A DNA stretch of 64,000 nt from JADLHS01 sp964594985 (GTDB lineage Bacteria > Verrucomicrobiota > Verrucomicrobiia > Limisphaerales > JADLHS01). Positions 15,910 to 23,319 of this stretch are shown in pieces; the first letter of the stretch is position 1, and each line of letters starts with the position of its first letter. Location of the stretch: positions 124,001 through 188,000 of the forward strand of contig CAZQNQ010000005.1 in the NCBI GenBank assembly GCA_964594985.1, given 5' to 3'. A model generated the notes under the pieces. The model ran no database searches and was not told where the DNA came from. It saw only the letters and a list, made by a program, of their open reading frames with translations. Made by a program: the position numbers and the translations under genes.

Positions 15910-17006
15910 TCATCGGATTACCAAAAGAAATCAAAACCCAGGAATACCGCGTGGCCTTGTTGCCGAGCGGGGTGTATCAACTCATCAAACGCGGCCACAC
16001 TGTCGTCGTCGAACGCGGCGCGGGCGCGGGCGCGGGTTATCCCGACGCACAATACGAGCAGGCGGGCGCAAAGTTTGTGGACACGCACGAAGCCGTGTTT
16101 GCGCAGGCCGACCTCATCATCAAAGTCAAAGAGCCGTTGCCCGCCGAGTATGGGCTGCTGCGTCCGGGCCAGATTCTGTTCACGTATCTGCACCTTGCGG
16201 CAAGTAAACCGCTCACCGAAGCGTTGATAAAATCCGGCGCGACCTGCATCGCGTACGAAACCATTGAGGTGAACAAGCGCCTGCCGTTGCTTGAGCCGAT
16301 GAGCGAAATCGCCGGGCGCATGAGCGTGCTCGTCGGTGGTTATTTTCTCGCGAAACATTTTGGCGGCAGTGGCGTGCTGCTCGGCGGTGTGCCCGGGGTA
16401 TTGCCGGGAAAGGTCGTCGTGCTCGGCGGGGGCGCGTCCGGCATCAACGCCGCGCGCATGGCGCAGGGGCTTGGTGCGGACGTGACGATTCTGGAAGTGG
16501 ACCTGGAGCGGATGCGCTTCCTCGACATCACGCTCCACACGGCGCACACGCTGTATTCCAGCGAGGCGCACCTGATGGATCTGTTGCCGGACGTGGACCT
16601 GCTCATCGGCGCGGTGCTCGTGCCCGGCGCGAAGGCACCCAAGCTTATCAACCGCGAGATGCTGCGCAAGATGCGCCCCGGCAGCGTGCTGGTGGACATC
16701 GCGATTGATCAAGGCGGCTGCGCCGAAACCTCGCGTCCGACCACGCACGACCACCCGGTGTTCGTCGAGGAAGGCGTGACGCACTATTGCGTCGCCAACA
16801 TGCCCGGCGCTTACGCGCGCACCGCGACGCAGGCATTGACCAACGTGACCTATCGTTTCCTGGAAACGCTGGCCGATCACAGCCTCGGCGACGCGATCAA
16901 TCGGCAACCTTCGCTTCTCGGCGGCATCAACGTGATGGGTGGCAAGGTGACACACAAAGCCGTCGCTGACGCGCACGGGATGGAATTCATCGCGCCGAAG
17001 ATTTGA
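15906..17006 (+). CDS. ald: Alanine dehydrogenase
   Basis: This 366-residue protein matches the family in length and motifs: start MIIGLPKEIKTQEYRVALLP with Arg15, Lys75 in IKVKEP and His96 in YLHLAAS, the substrate-binding and catalytic residues known from the Mycobacterium enzyme. The NAD-binding GGGASGINAARMA segment is at 174-186 and a conserved NMPGAYARTATQAL near the end. The enzyme interconverts L-alanine and pyruvate with NAD+, releasing or fixing ammonia in the cytoplasm. Its ATG overlaps the stop of the YihY-like gene (ATGA), so the two are translationally coupled. The identification is secure. Confidence 0.97.
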   Translation: MIIGLPKEIKTQEYRVALLPSGVYQLIKRGHTVVVERGAGAGAGYPDAQYEQAGAKFVDTHEAVFAQADLIIKVKEPLPAEYGLLRPGQILFTYLHLAASKPLTEALIKSGATCIAYETIEVNKRLPLLEPMSEIAGRMSVLVGGYFLAKHFGGSGVLLGGVPGVLPGKVVVLGGGASGINAARMAQGLGADVTILEVDLERMRFLDITLHTAHTLYSSEAHLMDLLPDVDLLIGAVLVPGAKAPKLINREMLRKMRPGSVLVDIAIDQGGCAETSRPTTHDHPVFVEEGVTHYCVANMPGAYARTATQALTNVTYRFLETLADHSLGDAINRQPSLLGGINVMGGKVTHKAVADAHGMEFIAPKI

Positions 17007-17036
17007 GGCAGCGCGAGAAGCGATGTTGCGCGCCGC

Positions 17037-17444
17037 CTAGTTTTTGGCAATCGGCTGGCCCGCTTCCTCCCAGGCTGAGAAGCCGCCGTCGAGATGATAA
17101 ATTTGTTTGAATCCGAATTGCTGGAGCTGGGGCAGGCAACGTTTGGAGCGCCCGCCGCTGGCGCAATGCAGGAGATAGACCTTGTCGCGATCCAACCGCC
17201 CAACTTGCGCGGCAAAATCCTTGGCCATGAAATTGATATTGGTCGCGCCGGCAATGTGGCCTTCGGAAAATTCCTCGGCGGTGCGCACATCCAGCACCGT
17301 GACGGTGCCGTCGGCGACCAGCTTGGCGGCTTCCTTCGCGTCAACATTCTTCACAACGGTGGTGACAGCGTTGGTTTTCTCCTCAGCGCAAACGCCTAGG
17401 CTCAGTGCGCCCAAGAGTAGCGGGATGAAGAGTAATTTGGTCAT
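17037..17444 (-). CDS. Exported single-domain rhodanese-like protein
   Basis: This 135-residue protein has a signal peptide (MTKLLFIPLLLGALSLGVCAEE) and one rhodanese domain: LDVRTAEEFSEGHIAGA, then the active loop HCASGGRS with catalytic Cys94, and YHLDGGFSAWEEAG. The loop CxxGxRS and the preceding residues are intact, so sulfur transfer (persulfide on Cys94) is plausible in the periplasm. It overlaps the DUF7689-like gene by four bases (17441-17444) and so is probably co-transcribed with the cassette upstream, though its GC-rich codon use is like the chromosome and unlike the cassette; it may simply be the gene next to the insertion. Confidence 0.88.
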   Translation of the reverse strand: MTKLLFIPLLLGALSLGVCAEEKTNAVTTVVKNVDAKEAAKLVADGTVTVLDVRTAEEFSEGHIAGATNINFMAKDFAAQVGRLDRDKVYLLHCASGGRSKRCLPQLQQFGFKQIYHLDGGFSAWEEAGQPIAKN

Positions 17445-17902
17445 GTGCTAGTTTTAGGCAGAGTCGATTCAGTTGCTCGCGTACGCTTTAGGATTTTAGC
17501 GACGTTTCCGTATCGGTCTCCAGAAATGCCCTCCAGTGTGTGAGCGATATCAACACCTTCCCCTAGTTTGCTGGTCCATCGGCCATCAGGGAGTTGGCGG
17601 GACATGTGTGTTACAATCCCATTTGTTCCAACATAGATTGCGACCTTCTCACAACCCGGTTCGAGCACTCCGTTGTCGCAAGGGGAATAGCCAAAACGAG
17701 CGAAGGCTTCAATGAAGGCTTTCGGACTCTCATCTCGCCTGCCTTGCCCGGGCCAATAACCTCGAATTGGCCACCACCATTTATTATTTTGCCTGGCAGC
17801 CCAAGCAATACAGTTGTATTGCTTTGTTGGAGGACTGGTGACTTGGTAATGAGAGAGTTGAAGGTTGGGAAATTCCCGCTTCAAAAAATCATCAACAGTC
17901 AT
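17441..17902 (-). CDS. DUF7689-like hypothetical protein of a three-gene overlapping cassette
   Basis: This 153-residue protein has the pattern YNCIAWAARQNNKWWWP, then GYWP, FIEAFARFGYSPCDNG, EKVAIYV, THMSRQLPDGRWTSKLGEG and DIAHTLEGI, which I recognise as the DUF7689 family of unknown function. The conserved Cys, His and Trp residues and the Asn-Cys start resemble a small NlpC/papain-like fold, but no catalytic set can be assigned with confidence. It overlaps the upstream gene by 11 bases and the rhodanese gene by 4. Base composition is lower in GC than the flanking genes, suggesting transfer. No signal peptide is seen. Confidence 0.75.
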   Translation of the reverse strand: MTVDDFLKREFPNLQLSHYQVTSPPTKQYNCIAWAARQNNKWWWPIRGYWPGQGRRDESPKAFIEAFARFGYSPCDNGVLEPGCEKVAIYVGTNGIVTHMSRQLPDGRWTSKLGEGVDIAHTLEGISGDRYGNVAKILKRTRATESTLPKTST

Positions 17903-18389
17903 ACCCGTTATGGCGTCCCCACTCTAACCAGTCGTTTGCCATCGCCTGAATGTCGCCCGCGTGTTCAATCGGCACGGGTTGCTCGCCGGTGATCGCTGTC
18001 AGCGCATCGAACCAAAAGTCTGCATCATGACGAAGTGCTTGCAAAATCCAGCCAACTGCAATCGGCCCCATACCGATTATTTGCTGGTAGCTGGGATGTA
18101 AAATTTTCTGCGTCACTGATGAATCCCAATACGTCTCTTGTTTCCACTCTGCCGCCAGCCGGCAAAACTCCAGTTTTTCCGGAAGGCGAAAAGATCGTGT
18201 CAACGAATATGACGCAAGCATGGCGCGTTGCATGGCGCGCTCTTTGTCCGCCAGACGCATCGCCAAATCGCTTAAGCTCGGCGAGGATAGGCCACTTGCC
18301 AACAGCGGGACAATTGGCGAACGCTGCCAGGTCGGCGATGGCGCAATTTCCCGATTGTGGAGGAATCTGTTGTTGTAGGCTGTTTTCAT
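17892..18389 (-). CDS. Hypothetical protein, middle gene of the cassette
   Basis: This 165-residue soluble protein has no family I can name. It is rich in helix, with ADKERAMQRAMLASYSL, CRLAAEWKQETYWDSSV and a segment HPSYQQIIGMGPIAVGWILQAL that often precedes DUF7689-type genes; the C-terminus DIQAMANDWLEWGRHNGYDC is strongly patterned. Its start codon overlaps the stop of the TIGR04255-like gene by four bases, and its end overlaps the next start by 11, so all three proteins are probably made together in a fixed ratio. The tight packing and low GC suggest a mobile accessory module; toxin-antitoxin or defence roles are only a guess. Confidence 0.75.
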   Translation of the reverse strand: MKTAYNNRFLHNREIAPSPTWQRSPIVPLLASGLSSPSLSDLAMRLADKERAMQRAMLASYSLTRSFRLPEKLEFCRLAAEWKQETYWDSSVTQKILHPSYQQIIGMGPIAVGWILQALRHDADFWFDALTAITGEQPVPIEHAGDIQAMANDWLEWGRHNGYDC

Positions 18390-19117
18390 CGAAATAGCTC
18401 TTTCGCTTTCGGTGTTAGACTAGCATCGAAGATACCGTTTTTCCATGTGCGCAATATTTCGCACTGATTCCATAGGGCTTCGGTTGCTGGAGGCACATTA
18501 TCGAGTGTCTTAACCACGTCAATGTCCAAGATTATGGCGGCTTTGCTCGATTGTGAAGGAGCGTCAATTGATAGGGTGACAATTGATATGCCACCGTCCT
18601 CAAGTTGACTGGCAAGCCTCTGAAAATACTCGAACCAGACATCTGGGACGCCTTTGGGAATTGCCGGAAACAACAAACAAAGTTCTCGCAGGTCTGTCAG
18701 GCTGTCCGGAATTTCGATTCGGTTGATGTAGCGCAGACCGATTCGTTTGACTGCAATTGGATGGGCAAAATCGAGATAGCGCGTCCAAAGCTCTTTTGCT
18801 TCAGCACTAAAATCGTCCCACTTGGAGTAGGGGCGGAGTTTGTTGAATGTAAACCCATCGCGCCGCGCTTGTACAATTTTGCCGTGTGGTTTTGATGTGA
18901 ACAAATAACCAGCGATATTCTTGACTGGTGGAATTTGTTTTTGATCATCAGCAAACTGAAAACTTTGGACTAATTCCACGCGTTTCTGTCGCTCGGGAAA
19001 ACGATCTTCAAGTCCTTGTCCGAACAGCTTGAAATCTAGCTGCTCGGATTCGGTCGGCAACACGACTTGGAAGTCTAGTAGCGCCTCTTGAATTGGTGCT
19101 TTGGCAAACAGTTCCAC
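18386..19117 (-). CDS. TIGR04255-family protein, first gene of the cassette
   Basis: This 243-residue protein opens with FAKAPIQEALLDFQV and contains GYLFTSKPHGKIVQARRDGFTFNKLRPYSKWDDF and RIGLRYINRIEIP, the hallmarks of the TIGR04255 family, which is found sporadically across bacteria next to varied genes. The family's function is unknown; no nuclease, ATPase or membrane motif is seen. It leads the cassette, whose three genes share overlapping start and stop codons. GC content is visibly lower than in the aminotransferase gene to the right. The upstream 80 bases are AT-rich and may hold the promoter, but no clear boxes can be assigned. Confidence 0.85.
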   Translation of the reverse strand: MELFAKAPIQEALLDFQVVLPTESEQLDFKLFGQGLEDRFPERQKRVELVQSFQFADDQKQIPPVKNIAGYLFTSKPHGKIVQARRDGFTFNKLRPYSKWDDFSAEAKELWTRYLDFAHPIAVKRIGLRYINRIEIPDSLTDLRELCLLFPAIPKGVPDVWFEYFQRLASQLEDGGISIVTLSIDAPSQSSKAAIILDIDVVKTLDNVPPATEALWNQCEILRTWKNGIFDASLTPKAKELFR

Positions 19118-19198
19118 GTGTCTATTTAGTAACTATGCTTTAACTAAACTTAACCCATTTGACGTAAAAACTGCAATCGGTAGTTCTCACGGGGCTGG

Positions 19199-20374
19199 TC
19201 ACAGCTTCCCGATGAACCGTTTCAGTCGCACCATCGCTTCCTTGATGTTGTCGAGGTTCGTGGCGTAGGCGCAGCGGACGAAACCTTCGCCGCATTCGCC
19301 GAAGGCCGTGCCGGGAACGAGCGCCACGCGTTCTTCGTGCAGGAACTTCAACGCGAACTCCTTTGCAGGCATCTTGAACTTGGCCACGCTTGGGAACGCG
19401 TAGAACGCGCCGAGCGGGCGATGGCATTCGAGTCCCATTTCAGCAAATGAACTCGCGATGAAGTTCCGGCGGCGGCGGTATTCGTTGACCATTTCGCCGA
19501 CGTCAATGTCCGGGCGCGTCAGCGCTTCGATGGCCGCTTTTTGTGCGAGCGAGGACGCGCAGAGCATCGTGTATTGATGGATCTTCATCATCGCTTCGAT
19601 GAGTTCCGCCGGGCCGCAAGCGTAGCCGAGGCGATAGCCGGTCATGGCCCATGCCTTCGAGAAGCCGTGCAGGAAAATCGTGCGGTCGCGCAAGCCGGGA
19701 ATGCTCACGATGCTCGTGTGCGGCATGTCGTAAGTCAGCTCGGCGTAGATTTCATCGGTGATGACGATGAGATCTTTTTCAACCGCGAACTTGGCGATGT
19801 CCTCCAAATCCTCCCGGCTCATGATCGCGCCGGTGGGATTGTTCGGGAAATTCAGCATCAAGACTTTCGTCTTGGACGTGCATTTCGCTTCGAGCATCGC
19901 GCGGGTGAGGCGGAAACCATTCTCCGCTTTGGTCTCGACGGCGAGTGGAACACCGCCAGCGAAAAGAATCGTCGCGCGATAAGAGACGTAGCACGGCTCG
20001 TGGTAGAGCACTTCGTCGCCGGGATTGATCAACGCACGCAACGCAAGGTCGAGCGCCTCGCTGACGCCGACGGTGACGAGGACTTCGTTTTCCGGGTTGT
20101 ATTCCGCGCCGAAATTCTTGGCGACGTATTTGGCCAACGCCCGGCGCAGTTCGATGTAGCCGAGATTGCTGGAATAATGCGTCGCGCCGCGTTCGAGCGC
20201 GAAGACGGTGGCTTCGCGCACGTGCCACGGCGTGTCGAAATCGGGTTCGCCGATGCCGAGACTGATGACGTCCTTCATCGTCGTGACGATGTCGAAGAAG
20301 TCCCGGATGCCGGAGCGCGGGATGTCGCGCACCACGGTGTTGATGCGGTTACGGAGTGACGGAGAGCCGTTCAT
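19199..20374 (-). CDS. Class I/II PLP-dependent aminotransferase (alanine/aspartate type)
   Basis: This 391-residue fold type I aminotransferase has LGIGEPDFDTP near the start, NFPNNPTGAIM (175-185), TDEIYAELTY (207-216) and the PLP-binding Lys240 in HGFSKAWAMTGYRLGY; a carboxylate-binding Arg follows in GFVRCAYA near the end. Such enzymes move the amino group between an amino acid, often aspartate or alanine, and a 2-oxo acid in the cytoplasm. The Lrp-type regulator gene overlaps its start by 26 bases on the same strand, so the regulator is translated first and probably controls the operon in response to an amino acid. Exact substrate is not decided by sequence. Confidence 0.92.
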   Translation of the reverse strand: MNGSPSLRNRINTVVRDIPRSGIRDFFDIVTTMKDVISLGIGEPDFDTPWHVREATVFALERGATHYSSNLGYIELRRALAKYVAKNFGAEYNPENEVLVTVGVSEALDLALRALINPGDEVLYHEPCYVSYRATILFAGGVPLAVETKAENGFRLTRAMLEAKCTSKTKVLMLNFPNNPTGAIMSREDLEDIAKFAVEKDLIVITDEIYAELTYDMPHTSIVSIPGLRDRTIFLHGFSKAWAMTGYRLGYACGPAELIEAMMKIHQYTMLCASSLAQKAAIEALTRPDIDVGEMVNEYRRRRNFIASSFAEMGLECHRPLGAFYAFPSVAKFKMPAKEFALKFLHEERVALVPGTAFGECGEGFVRCAYATNLDNIKEAMVRLKRFIGKL

Positions 20375-20828
20375 CGGAAGTTTCCTGGTGCATCAAGACG
20401 CCGAGGCGCTTGTAGGTTTTGAGCATGAAATGGGTGGAGGTCGAAAGCACGCCTTCCAGCGGGGAAAGGCGTTCGCTGACGAACGACGCGACTTCGCGGA
20501 GATTGCGGCCTTCGACGAACAACAGCAGGTCGTACGTGCCGCTCATGAGATACGCGGAGCGAACTTCGGGGAACTTGCTGATGCGCTCGGCGATGTTATT
20601 AAAGCCACCTTCACGCTGGGGCGTGACTTTGACTTCGATGACGGCGGTAACGGTGTCGAGATCGAGTTTGTCCTCGTTAAGCACGGCTTGGTAGCCGCGG
20701 ATGACGCCGGCCTTTTCGTAATCGGCGATGCGCTTGGCGATTTCGGCGGCGGGTAAATTGAGTTGTTTCGCGAGGTTCTCGCGGGTTTCGAGGGCATTGC
20801 CCTGCAATAATTTCAGGAGTTCGTCCAT
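20349..20828 (-). CDS. Lrp/AsnC-family transcriptional regulator
   Basis: This 159-residue protein has an N-terminal winged helix (LLKLLQGNALETRENLAKQL ... AKRIADYEKAGVIRGYQAVLN) and a C-terminal RAM/AsnC sensor domain (VIEVKVTPQREGGFNNIAERI ... SGTYDLLLFVEGRNLREVASFV). Regulators of this type form octamers that bind amino acids and control amino acid metabolism. It sits directly upstream of, and overlaps by 26 bases, the aminotransferase gene, so it is probably its own operon's regulator. The IS element begins about 84 bases upstream of its start and could affect its promoter. Confidence 0.92.
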   Translation of the reverse strand: MDELLKLLQGNALETRENLAKQLNLPAAEIAKRIADYEKAGVIRGYQAVLNEDKLDLDTVTAVIEVKVTPQREGGFNNIAERISKFPEVRSAYLMSGTYDLLLFVEGRNLREVASFVSERLSPLEGVLSTSTHFMLKTYKRLGVLMHQETSDERLSVTP

Positions 20829-20996
20829 AAAAGCCTTTCGGAGGCGGCGCGTAACGTAGCGGTTTTGGCGCGGGCGAGTCGAGCAAGAACCCGAGCCGGA
20901 CGTGGGTTGGCGCGCATCTTGACACTGTTCTTATATTGGAGGGGTAAACGGTTCCTCGACCGGCGTAAAACAAACCCATGGGAGCAATGTGGACAT

Positions 20997-21203
20997 ATGA
21001 ATACACCGAAGAAGCCGTTTCCGAGTCTGGCGGAGGTCGAGCGGGAAGTGATCGCCGAGAGCCGTGAATGGGGTCGAAAGCGGCTGGAGGAACGTTTGCA
21101 AGAACTCGCCGATCAACAAGGCGAGGTTTTTCCCCCTCGGACAGCGCAAGCATCGAAAGCTCACCCTGCGCAGCGAACTGGGAAAGATAAGTCTGCGCGT
21201 TGA
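20997..21203 (+). CDS. ISKra4-type transposase, first frame (N-terminal part)
   Basis: This frame has 68 residues from ATG 20997 (MNTPKKPFPSLAEVEREV...). The N-terminal stretch up to ELADQQGEVF fits the family; beyond it the family pattern continues in the other frame (FPLGQRKHRKLTL). The switch occurs at the homopolymer run TTTTTCCCCC (21129-21138), where a +1 shift, or -2, joins the two. It could be a programmed shift, transcriptional slippage, or an inactivating indel. Confidence 0.75.
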   Translation: MNTPKKPFPSLAEVEREVIAESREWGRKRLEERLQELADQQGEVFPPRTAQASKAHPAQRTGKDKSAR

Positions 21204-22248
21204 TTACGGTCTGGATCGCCAAACCGGGCAGTGGCTCAGTCCCGCACCGCGCGCCTGGGGATTGGGGCCGCATCAGAAGCTCACGCCTGGGTTTGCCGAG
21301 AAGTTGTGTTTCACGGTGACGGCCACCGGTTGCTATGAGGAAGCGGCGCAGGTGGTGAGCCAATGGTCGGGGGCGAGGGACGATTCGACCTTGCACAGTC
21401 TGGTGCAGCGGATGGGCGGGCAAGCCGGGGAGCAACGAGCGGAACGCTCGAAGTGTCCGCCCGCCGAGCGAGAACCCAAGCGTGCGGCCAGCGCCCTGGC
21501 GGTGCTGATGGTGGACGGCTGGCAGGTGCGTCATCGCGGCGCAGGCTGGGGCAAACAGCGGACATCAAAACCCCGTGTGGCCTGGCATGAAATGAAGACG
21601 GGCGTGTTTTATTTGCAGGAGCAGGCCGCGCAAACCGAAGGTGGGCGTGGACGCATCGAAGACAAGGTGGTGGTCAGCGTGGTGGGTGAGCCGCTGGAGT
21701 TGGGACAACGACTGCATTGGGAGGCCTTGCGAGGCGGGTTGAGCCGGGCGCGGCAACAGTTGTTTCTGGGTGACGGCGCCCCGTGGATTTGGAATTTGAA
21801 ACAGGACCGGTGGGACCACGCGGTGGGACTGCTGGATTTTTTCCATGCCAGCCAGCATCTCTGGGAGGTGGGACGGATCGTGGCGGGGGAGGAAGCAAAC
21901 CGGCTGGTGTCTTGGGTGGAAGAACGGCTGCATCAATTAAGGCACGGACAGGAAAAGAAAATGTTAGCCGAACTGGCCGGGTTGAAAAAGCGGCGCGGCA
22001 CCGCCCGGGAAGTGCTGGCCAGAGAACAAAATTATTTTGCCACGCACGCCACCCGCATGAACTACCAGACCATCGCCCGCCGCGGCTGGCCCATCGGTTC
22101 GGGCGCAGTGGAATCGGCGTGCCGCCAGAAGCAATGCCGCTTCAAACGTCCCGGCCAGTTCTGGACTCCAAAAGGTCTCCGCAATCTCATCGCTCTTGAC
22201 GAAGCCCGTCGCAATCACCACTGGGATCAACTTTGGACCTCAAATTAA
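21064..22248 (+). CDS. ISKra4-type transposase, second frame (catalytic part)
   Basis: This frame contains the catalytic DDE transposase of the ISKra4 family: first Asp in VLMVDGWQVRHRG, second in LGDGAPWIWNL, followed by LLDFFHASQHLWEVG, and the Glu in IGSGAVESACRQ. The ATG at 21064 shown is not a likely natural start; the meaningful part begins near 21135 where it takes over from the first frame. The residues needed for activity all look intact, and the element ends are perfect, so the copy is recent. Whether a full-length protein is made depends on the frame change. Confidence 0.85.
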   Translation: MNGVESGWRNVCKNSPINKARFFPLGQRKHRKLTLRSELGKISLRVDYGLDRQTGQWLSPAPRAWGLGPHQKLTPGFAEKLCFTVTATGCYEEAAQVVSQWSGARDDSTLHSLVQRMGGQAGEQRAERSKCPPAEREPKRAASALAVLMVDGWQVRHRGAGWGKQRTSKPRVAWHEMKTGVFYLQEQAAQTEGGRGRIEDKVVVSVVGEPLELGQRLHWEALRGGLSRARQQLFLGDGAPWIWNLKQDRWDHAVGLLDFFHASQHLWEVGRIVAGEEANRLVSWVEERLHQLRHGQEKKMLAELAGLKKRRGTAREVLAREQNYFATHATRMNYQTIARRGWPIGSGAVESACRQKQCRFKRPGQFWTPKGLRNLIALDEARRNHHWDQLWTSN

Positions 22249-22376
22249 GAACAGTGTCAAGATGCGCCCCGAGAAAAGCTCAAGCCAAATTAGCCATTGG
22301 CAGACAGCGGCGGGGCTGATACAGTCTGCGTCCGCTTTTTGGCGAAGGCGGGCGATTTTTTAACCGAAAGTAATTT

Positions 22377-22532
22377 ATGTCACAGCATCGTAGTCTCCGG
22401 GCGGCGTCCACTTTGGGCGGCAAGCGCAATGTCATGAAGCGTTTTGAGCGCATCGAAGTGCTCAAGAAACGCGGTCAATGGAAAGATGGCGACCGCATCA
22501 CCGGTCTCCGCAAGACCAAACCCGAGGCGTGA
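22377..22532 (+). CDS. Small basic protein of the TIGR04137 type
   Basis: This 51-residue protein (MSQHRSLRAASTLGGKRNV...) is rich in Arg and Lys and carries KRFERIEVLKKRGQWKDGD then RITGLRKTKP, the pattern of the small basic protein found only in Verrucomicrobia, Planctomycetes and Chlamydiae. Its function is not established, although its size and charge suggest RNA or ribosome binding. It lies between the IS element and the pseudouridine synthase gene. The family call rests on the pattern and length. Confidence 0.85.
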   Translation: MSQHRSLRAASTLGGKRNVMKRFERIEVLKKRGQWKDGDRITGLRKTKPEA

Positions 22533-22542
22533 TTGGTGCCGA

Positions 22543-22606
22543 GTGACGGGTGGCGGGGGACATGAAACCAGCCTTTTCCCGTCACGCGACACTGGTCACC
22601 CGTCAC
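22543..22606. repeat. Small palindromic repeat (GTGACGGGTGG ... CACCCGTCAC)
   Basis: The inverted arms GTGACGGGTG at 22543 and CACCCGTCAC at 22597 lie immediately upstream of the pseudouridine synthase start, in the untranslated leader between it and the small basic protein gene. Confidence 0.7.
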
Positions 22607-22611
22607 ATTCT

Positions 22612-23316
22612 GTGGTTCGCCTGCAAAAATTTCTCGCGGAAGCGGGCGTGGCCTCGCGGCGTGCCTCCGAGCAATTCATTCTCGCGGGCCGCGTGGCGGT
22701 CAATGGGACGCCGGTGCGCCTGCTCGGGTCGAAGGTTGATCCCGAGCGCGACAAGGTGACGGTGGACGGCAAGCCCGTTCGCACGCAGAAGAAGCTCTAC
22801 CTCGTCCTCCACAAACCCAAGGGCTGCGTCTGTTCCAAGCAGGACGAACACAATCGCGCGACAGTCTATGACCTGTTGCCGAAGGAGTGGCAGATTGTCA
22901 ATTCCGTGGGTCGGCTCGACTTCGCCAGTGAAGGGTTGCTTTTCCTGACCAATGATGGAGACTTCGCGTTGCGGTTGACGCATCCGCGGTATGGGGTTCG
23001 GAAACGCTACGTGGTGACGGTTGAAAGCAAAGTGGATGGCGAGTTGTTGGGTCGCTTCACGAGCGGGATTTTCCACGAGGGCGAAAAACTCAAGGCGGAG
23101 CGCGCCTGGGTCATCTCCGCGACAAAGTCCGAAAGCGTAGTTGAATTGGAACTCGCCGAGGGTAAGAATCGCGAGGTGCGGCGGATGTTTGAATCGCAAG
23201 GGTTGCTGGTGCGTCGATTGGTGCGGACGCAGATCGGAAAAATCAAATTGGCGGAATTGAAGGTTGGCAAATGGCGGACATTGACACCGACCGAGATAAA
23301 AACTTTACTCTCCTGA
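22612..23316 (+). CDS. rluB: RsuA/RluB-family rRNA pseudouridine synthase
   Basis: From GTG 22612 the protein has 234 residues, starting with the S4 RNA-binding domain (VRLQKFLAEAGVASRRASEQFI ... GRVAVNG), then the catalytic domain with GRLDFASEGLLFLTNDGD, where Asp103 is the catalytic aspartate, and NREVRRMF near the C-terminus. Such enzymes convert uridine to pseudouridine in 23S or 16S rRNA. A longer frame extends upstream to 22444, but that part crosses the small palindromic repeat and does not look like the family, so the GTG is preferred. RluB-type is more likely than RsuA because of the general pattern, but the target base is not certain. Confidence 0.9.
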   Translation: MVRLQKFLAEAGVASRRASEQFILAGRVAVNGTPVRLLGSKVDPERDKVTVDGKPVRTQKKLYLVLHKPKGCVCSKQDEHNRATVYDLLPKEWQIVNSVGRLDFASEGLLFLTNDGDFALRLTHPRYGVRKRYVVTVESKVDGELLGRFTSGIFHEGEKLKAERAWVISATKSESVVELELAEGKNREVRRMFESQGLLVRRLVRTQIGKIKLAELKVGKWRTLTPTEIKTLLS

Positions 23317-23319
23317 GCT

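Larger units (their letters stand above)
20912..22267 (+). mobile_element. ISKra4-type insertion sequence, 1356 bp, perfect 22-bp terminal inverted repeats
   Basis: The left end (20912-20933, GCGCATCTTGACACTGTTCT...) and right end (22246-22267) are perfect 22-bp inverted copies. The transposase is split over two overlapping reading frames. The stop codon of the second frame (TAA at 22246-22248) lies within the right inverted repeat. The size fits the ISMich2 subgroup. No target duplication is evident: the flanking octamers GGGTTGGC and CCCGAGAA differ. Confidence 0.9.

Noticed and set aside
20896..22275. 8-bp target duplication around the IS element
   Set aside because: The flanking octamers GGGTTGGC and CCCGAGAA do not match; no duplication could be seen, so none is claimed.
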